Assembly (NCBI GenBank): GCA_913043075.1
Contig: CAJWLI010000037.1
Coordinates: 1 to 10,161 of the forward strand
DNA: 10,161 bases
Source: an uncultured Gammaproteobacteria bacterium
GTDB lineage: Bacteria; Pseudomonadota; Gammaproteobacteria; Pseudomonadales; Azotimanducaceae
Reading direction: 5' to 3'
This document shows positions 6,318 to 10,161 of the stretch, piece after piece; position 1 is the first letter of the stretch; each line of letters opens with the position of its first letter. The position numbers were made by a program, and so were the translations under genes. A model generated the notes under the pieces. It was not told where the DNA came from, did no database searches, and saw only the letters and a list, made by a program, of their open reading frames with translations.

Positions 6318-7664
6318 ATGATAAAGACTAAGCGCGGACTTGATTTGCCAATCGACGGAGCCCCTCGACAAGAGGTCTCTGAAGGCCCAGAGATTTCAAG
6401 AATAGGTATAGTCGGGTACGATTTTCCTGGTGTTAAGCCCTCGATGCATGTTTCAGTTGGCGAGAGAGTAGTGCCTGGCCAACCACTTTTCTCCGATAAA
6501 AAGATCCCTGACCTTAAGATTTGCTCTCCGCTAAGCGGTGAAATTTCAGCGATTAATCGAGGCGAAAAAAGAGTTTTAGAATCTGTAGAAATAACGATTG
6601 ATTCAGGTCGTTTTGGGCCCCTTTTCGACCCGATCGAGCGATCGAAAATTTTAGATTTAGGGCGGGAGAGAGTGGTAAACCAGCTAAGAGAAAGCGGGCA
6701 ATGGCTAGCATTCAAGGGTCGGCCTTACGGTAGAAGCGTCCCGCCCCAAGGAAAAGCCCCCGAAGCTATTTTTGTGACCTCGGCAGACACTAGACCCCAC
6801 TGTCCCCGACCCTCTATTGTAATCAACCAGCGTCCAGAAGAGTATCTGGCTGGGATTGACGTCATCTCTGTTCTTACTGAAGGAGCAGTGTTCGTCTGTT
6901 CGAACCAAGAGGATTCGATACCGGTGTCTCGCAATGTGAAGGTCATTAACGAAAGCTTTTCAGGACCGCATCCTGCTGGGAATGCTGGCACTCACATTCA
7001 TTTTCTGCATCCAGTCCACCTGAACCGTTCTGTGTGGCAAATCGGTTACCAAGATGTAATCGCGATAGGATCTTTTTTCCTCTCTGGCTGCATCGATCCT
7101 TATAGAATTGTATCCCTCGCAGGCCCGAGAGTCTCTGATCCGCTATTATACCGAACCCTGCAAGGAGCTAGCATTTCTGAGCTGACTGGAGGAAAAATTC
7201 TTGGGACAGAGAATAGAGTTATAAGCGGATCAGTAATTGACGGAAGAAGAGCAGCCGGCCCGACGGCTTTCTTGGGACGCTTTCACAATCAAGTTTCTGT
7301 TATTCGAGAGGGTCTTGAACGAGATTTGCTGGAGTTTGTTAGCCCAGGAGCTAACAAATTTTCGCTCACCAATCTTTTTTTGGGATCTTTCAGGAAAATG
7401 AATTTTGATATGTCTACATCGACTGAAGGTTCCCCACGATCTATTTACCCGTTGGGCACATATGAGAGGACCATGCCCCTAGATATCCTAGCGACTCCCC
7501 TTTTAAAAGCGCTAGTTGTTGATGACTTAGAAGCTGCGATAGACCTGGGAGCACTAGAGCTAGAGGAAGAGGATATTGCTCTATGCACGTTTGCCTGTCC
7601 AGGGAAATATGAGTACGGGCCTTACCTTCGTCAGATGTTGAACCGGATCCAAGAAGAGAGTTAA
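6318..7664 (+). CDS. nqrA: Na+-translocating NADH:quinone oxidoreductase subunit A
   Basis: NqrA, 448 residues (family about 445), is the large membrane-peripheral cytoplasmic subunit of the six-subunit sodium-pumping NADH:quinone oxidoreductase. It lies near the quinone site and carries no flavin of its own. The whole length aligns by eye with the Vibrio cholerae protein: KRGLDLPIDG (5-14), PSMHVSVGE (41-49), SPLSGEISAINRGEKRVL (70-87), EAIFVTSADTRP (149-160), the strongly conserved SGPHPAGNAGTHIHFLHPV (215-233), YQDVIAIG (244-251), VSLAGP (265-270), PLGTYERTMPLD (378-389) and the end block GALELEEEDIALCTFACPGK (411-430). The start is the ATG at 6318 with a modest AAGGAAG ribosome site about 13 bases upstream. 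It is the first gene of the operon, and nqrB starts 3 bases after its stop. Confidence 0.98.
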   Translation: MIKTKRGLDLPIDGAPRQEVSEGPEISRIGIVGYDFPGVKPSMHVSVGERVVPGQPLFSDKKIPDLKICSPLSGEISAINRGEKRVLESVEITIDSGRFGPLFDPIERSKILDLGRERVVNQLRESGQWLAFKGRPYGRSVPPQGKAPEAIFVTSADTRPHCPRPSIVINQRPEEYLAGIDVISVLTEGAVFVCSNQEDSIPVSRNVKVINESFSGPHPAGNAGTHIHFLHPVHLNRSVWQIGYQDVIAIGSFFLSGCIDPYRIVSLAGPRVSDPLLYRTLQGASISELTGGKILGTENRVISGSVIDGRRAAGPTAFLGRFHNQVSVIREGLERDLLEFVSPGANKFSLTNLFLGSFRKMNFDMSTSTEGSPRSIYPLGTYERTMPLDILATPLLKALVVDDLEAAIDLGALELEEEDIALCTFACPGKYEYGPYLRQMLNRIQEES

Positions 7665-7667
7665 AGA

Positions 7668-8876
7668 ATGTCACTTAGAGGAACCTTAGATAGATTAGCT
7701 CCCCAATTCGAAAAAGGGGGAAGGTACGAACGCTTGTACCCTTTGTACGAAATGATAGACACGATTTGTTATTCGCCCGGTCTTGTGACAAAGACTAGTT
7801 CACATGTTCGAGACGCAGTAGATATGAAACGAATAATGACTACTGTCTGGATTTGTGCCTTTTTCCCAATGATCGCTGGAATTTATTTTTGTGGTCTTCA
7901 GGCTAATGTCGCAATGGAAAATATGGGAGTTTCGGCGGTCTCCGGTTGGCGTGGGGATTTGATTCTCCTCCTCGCAGGCCACGACCCCGATAGTGTTTGG
8001 GATTGTATGGTTTTTGGTGCTGTGCATTATTTCCCTATCTACATTACTGTTTTTATTGTGGGTGGTATCTGGGAGGCCCTGTTTTCAATAGTGCGAGGCC
8101 ATGAGATTAACGAAGGCTTTTTTGTCACCAGTATTTTATTTTCTTTGACGCTTCCAGCTACCATACCTCTCTGGCAAGCGGCTCTAGGGATCACTTTCGG
8201 TGTAGTGGTAGGAAAAGAAATTTTTGGTGGGACGGGGAAAAACTTTTTGAATCCAGCGTTGACAGGGAGAGCCTTCCTGTACTTTGCGTATCCCGCGCAA
8301 ATCTCAGGCGACTCAGTTTGGACAGCTGTAGATGGTTTTAGTGGGGCCACGGCTTTGGGTCAGGCTGCGGCGAAAGGGATGACTGGGTTAGCAGAGATGG
8401 GAATTTCGTGGTCTGAAGCTTTCTTCGGGAACATGCAAGGGTCTATAGGAGAAACCTCAACTTTGGCGATATTCATTGGTGGCGCTGTCTTACTCATCAC
8501 TCGAACCGCGTCTTGGCGGATAATGTTAGGCGTTTTTCTCGGCATGATTTTTACAGCGTCATTTTTTAATTTGATTGGGTCGGAATCAAACCCGATGTTT
8601 GGGATGCCTTGGTACTGGCATCTTGTGCTGGGCGGTTTTGCTTTTGGTATGGTTTATATGGCGACGGATCCAGTCTCGGCCTCTATGACAAACCAAGGAA
8701 AATTTTGGTATGGGACTTTAATTGGATTGATGTGTGTGCTCATTCGAGTCGTTAACCCAGCTTTCCCTGAGGGCATGATGCTAGCTATATTGTTCGCCAA
8801 TCTTTTTGCGCCGCTATTTGATTGGGCGGTTATTCGATCAAATATTAAAAGGAGGCTGGCTCGTGTTGGCGCCTAA
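7668..8876 (+). CDS. nqrB: Na+-translocating NADH:quinone oxidoreductase subunit B
   Basis: NqrB, 402 residues, is an integral inner-membrane subunit with covalently bound FMN and riboflavin; it forms part of the sodium channel and quinone site. The flavin attachment motif is D222-G-F-S-G-A-T228, so Thr228 should carry the FMN, added by an ApbE-type transferase not seen in this window. An amphipathic N-terminal arm (1-55) precedes about ten hydrophobic segments, including roughly 57-78, 116-140, 155-182, 264-278, 284-303, 317-333, 346-362 and 368-388. Other conserved blocks are GHEINEGFFVTSILFSLTLP (144-163), GKNFLNPALTGRAFLYFAYP (190-209) and MATDPVSASMTNQGKFWYG (331-349). The ATG at 7668 lies 3 bases after the nqrA stop, and its purine-rich ribosome site (7651-7660) falls inside the end of nqrA, suggesting translational coupling. 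Length and motifs are normal for the family. Confidence 0.98.
   Translation: MSLRGTLDRLAPQFEKGGRYERLYPLYEMIDTICYSPGLVTKTSSHVRDAVDMKRIMTTVWICAFFPMIAGIYFCGLQANVAMENMGVSAVSGWRGDLILLLAGHDPDSVWDCMVFGAVHYFPIYITVFIVGGIWEALFSIVRGHEINEGFFVTSILFSLTLPATIPLWQAALGITFGVVVGKEIFGGTGKNFLNPALTGRAFLYFAYPAQISGDSVWTAVDGFSGATALGQAAAKGMTGLAEMGISWSEAFFGNMQGSIGETSTLAIFIGGAVLLITRTASWRIMLGVFLGMIFTASFFNLIGSESNPMFGMPWYWHLVLGGFAFGMVYMATDPVSASMTNQGKFWYGTLIGLMCVLIRVVNPAFPEGMMLAILFANLFAPLFDWAVIRSNIKRRLARVGA
8851..8855 (+). promoter_or_regulatory. Ribosome binding site of nqrC, deciding a GTG start
   Basis: GGAGG, within AAAAGGAGG at 8847-8855, lies inside the end of nqrB and 7 bases before the GTG at 8863. The upstream in-frame ATG at 8806 would precede it and add 19 residues encoded within nqrB, so this site argues for the shorter protein. 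The TTG at 8866, 10 bases away, is a possible second choice. Confidence 0.75.
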
Positions 8877-9663
8877 AAACAAAGATTCAATGTCGAACGT
8901 AATGGCTGTAGCTTTAGTTGTCTGTTTCGTTTGCTCCATTATGGTCGCGAGCGCAGCGGTTTTGTTGAAGCCTCAGAGAGTTGCCAATAAGAATCTCGAT
9001 AGAATATCGAATATCTTGGTGGCAGCGGGAATTCAAAATGTTAGTCCTAGCGAAATTATAAGCGAGTTCAATAAGTTTGAGGTAAAAGTAGCTGATTTAG
9101 CTGAGGGAAGGATACTAAGCGATCTGGAAGCCCTAGATCTGGGAATCGATACTAGTACTTACGATCAACGGAAAGCCTCCAAAGACCCTTCGTTATCAAA
9201 AGCGCTTGACGATGGAGAAGACTTAGCTGCGATCAATCGAAGGGCGAGATATAGCCTTCTTTATATTCTAAGAGAAGAGGAAACTAGGGCGATTTCAAAG
9301 ATCATATTGCCAATGCACGGTTATGGTTTGTGGTCGACACTTTACGGTTTTTTGTCCTTGAAGGGGGATATGAATACGGTCTCAGGTATCACCTTTTACG
9401 AGCACGGTGAAACCGCCGGGTTAGGAGGAGAGGTAGACAACCCAGATTGGAAGAAATCTTGGGAAGGGAAGAAGATTTTTTCCGATGGCAACGTTGCTCT
9501 AAGGGTTATAAAAGGCAAAGCTTCCTCGGACTCGCCTGATTTTAATTACCAGATTGATGGTCTCTCGGGTGCAACCCTCACAAGTCGCGGCGTTGAAAAC
9601 ATGGTTGCGTATTGGTTGGGGAAAGATGGATTCGGTCCCGTATTGTCGAAATTAGAGGGGTAA
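8863..9663 (+). CDS. nqrC: Na+-translocating NADH:quinone oxidoreductase subunit C
   Basis: NqrC, 266 residues from the GTG at 8863, is a periplasmic FMN-carrying subunit anchored by one N-terminal membrane helix (about residues 12-35, VMAVALVVCFVCSIMVASAA). The covalent FMN motif is D232-G-L-S-G-A-T238 followed by LTS, so Thr238 is the expected attachment residue. The conserved stretch YEHGETAGLGGEVDNPDW (179-196), preceded by LPMHGYGLWSTLYGF, is typical of the FMN-binding domain shared with RnfG. It passes electrons between the subunit D/E iron-sulfur centre and the FMN of NqrB. An ATG at 8806 would add 19 residues, but the Shine-Dalgarno GGAGG at 8851-8855 and the family's usual N-terminus favour the GTG. 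The gene overlaps the last 14 bases of nqrB, consistent with coupled translation. Confidence 0.96.
   Translation: MLAPKNKDSMSNVMAVALVVCFVCSIMVASAAVLLKPQRVANKNLDRISNILVAAGIQNVSPSEIISEFNKFEVKVADLAEGRILSDLEALDLGIDTSTYDQRKASKDPSLSKALDDGEDLAAINRRARYSLLYILREEETRAISKIILPMHGYGLWSTLYGFLSLKGDMNTVSGITFYEHGETAGLGGEVDNPDWKKSWEGKKIFSDGNVALRVIKGKASSDSPDFNYQIDGLSGATLTSRGVENMVAYWLGKDGFGPVLSKLEG
9655..9660 (+). promoter_or_regulatory. Ribosome binding site of nqrD
   Basis: GAGGGG, located in the last codons of nqrC, lies 11 bases before the ATG at 9672. It supports that start and tight coupling with nqrC. Confidence 0.5.
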
Positions 9664-9671
9664 ATATAAAA

Positions 9672-10161
9672 ATGACCAGCAAAGAAATCCTTTTAAACCC
9701 GCTCTTTAATAACAACCCCATAGGCCTTCAAATCTTAGGTATCTGCTCAGCTCTCGCGGTCACCACTAAGATGAGCGTCGCTTTGGTCATGTGCATTGCA
9801 CTTACTGTTGTTTGTGCTTTTTCAAATCTTTTCATTTCCGTTATTAGGAACCGAATACCTAGCAGCGTCAGGATAATTGTTCAGATGACGATTATCGCTT
9901 CTCTGGTGATAGTGGTAGATCAAGTCCTTGGCGCAGTAGCATACGATTTAAGTAAACAATTAAGCGTGTTTGTTGGGTTGATTATCACTAATTGCATCGT
10001 TATGGGCCGTGCAGAAGCTTTTGCTATGCAGAACCCTCCGTGGCCTAGCTTTATAGATGGAGTAGGAAATGGGCTGGGTTATAGTTTGATTTTAATGTTA
10101 GTAGCCGCAGTTAGAGAGTTATTTGGCTCGGGCAGCATGTTTGGTGTCGAAGTCCTGCCCC
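9672..10161 (+). CDS. nqrD: Na+-translocating NADH:quinone oxidoreductase subunit D, partial (C-terminus beyond right edge)
   Basis: The first 163 codons of NqrD are present; the family is about 210 residues, so roughly a fifth is missing beyond the right edge. It is an integral inner-membrane subunit that pairs with NqrE, and the two hold a [2Fe-2S] centre inside the membrane. Both expected ligand cysteines are visible: Cys25 in ILGICSALAVTT and Cys108 in IITNCIVMGRAEAFAM. The N-terminal motif LLNPLFNNNPIGLQ and the later block NPPWPSFIDGVGNGLGYSLI are also characteristic. Hydrophobic segments span roughly 21-32, 36-56, 69-90, 99-117 and 134-146. The ATG at 9672 is 8 bases after the nqrC stop. 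RnfE is the related alternative, but the nqrABC context settles the identity. nqrE and nqrF should follow. Confidence 0.96.
   Translation, partial: MTSKEILLNPLFNNNPIGLQILGICSALAVTTKMSVALVMCIALTVVCAFSNLFISVIRNRIPSSVRIIVQMTIIASLVIVVDQVLGAVAYDLSKQLSVFVGLIITNCIVMGRAEAFAMQNPPWPSFIDGVGNGLGYSLILMLVAAVRELFGSGSMFGVEVLP

Noticed and set aside
6308..6715. Minus-strand open frame of 135 codons opposite nqrA
   Set aside because: A shadow of the strongly conserved nqrA frame; no homology recognised and no ribosome site evident.
8806..8862. Upstream ATG start giving nqrC 19 extra residues
   Set aside because: It lies well inside nqrB, the extra residues are just an alternate frame of nqrB, and the strong GGAGG site points to the GTG at 8863.

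Overview
The window looks like a core chromosomal segment from a gammaproteobacterium of moderate base composition (roughly mid-40s % GC by eye). Two features suggest this: the order csiV - mfd <-> gap-like dehydrogenase - nqrABCD, which as I recall is also found near the mfd locus of pseudomonads and related marine gammaproteobacteria, and the near-colinear match of Mfd and NqrA to enterobacterial/Vibrio homologues. Na+-translocating NQR fits a marine or halotolerant lifestyle, but the genus cannot be named from the sequence. I see no mobile element, CRISPR array, tRNA, rRNA or phage gene.

Left part (1-4335, minus strand): mfd, the transcription-repair coupling factor, is followed 21 bases downstream by csiV, an exported peptidoglycan-associated protein that runs off the left edge. 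csiV has a TTG start and is absent from a simple ATG-based reading. The two probably form one transcription unit. A candidate promoter (4368-4396) lies just upstream of the Mfd start I prefer, which matches the E. coli Mfd N-terminus.

Middle (4336-6317): the divergent intergenic region carries promoter-like elements on both strands. It is followed by a 500-residue glyceraldehyde-3-phosphate dehydrogenase paralogue. This has an extra N-terminal domain of about 130 residues, an intact catalytic Cys/His pair, and an altered coenzyme-selecting strand end. After it, 227 bases hold a good sigma70-type promoter and a long leader for the nqr operon, including an 11-base direct repeat.

Right part (6318-10161, plus strand): nqrA, nqrB, nqrC and the start of nqrD lie in canonical order with very short gaps or overlaps. 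Together with nqrE and nqrF, presumably just beyond the window, they encode the sodium-pumping NADH:quinone oxidoreductase. Both covalent-FMN threonine motifs (NqrB, NqrC) and the two metal-ligand cysteines of NqrD are present, so the pump looks functional. The dehydrogenase upstream produces reduced nicotinamide and NQR consumes NADH; a metabolic link is plausible but inferred.

Overall this is an ordinary, well-conserved housekeeping region. I found no convincing new system. The points worth a second look are the dehydrogenase's cofactor and phosphate-site changes, the repeat in the nqr leader, and the start-site questions for mfd, csiV and nqrC.
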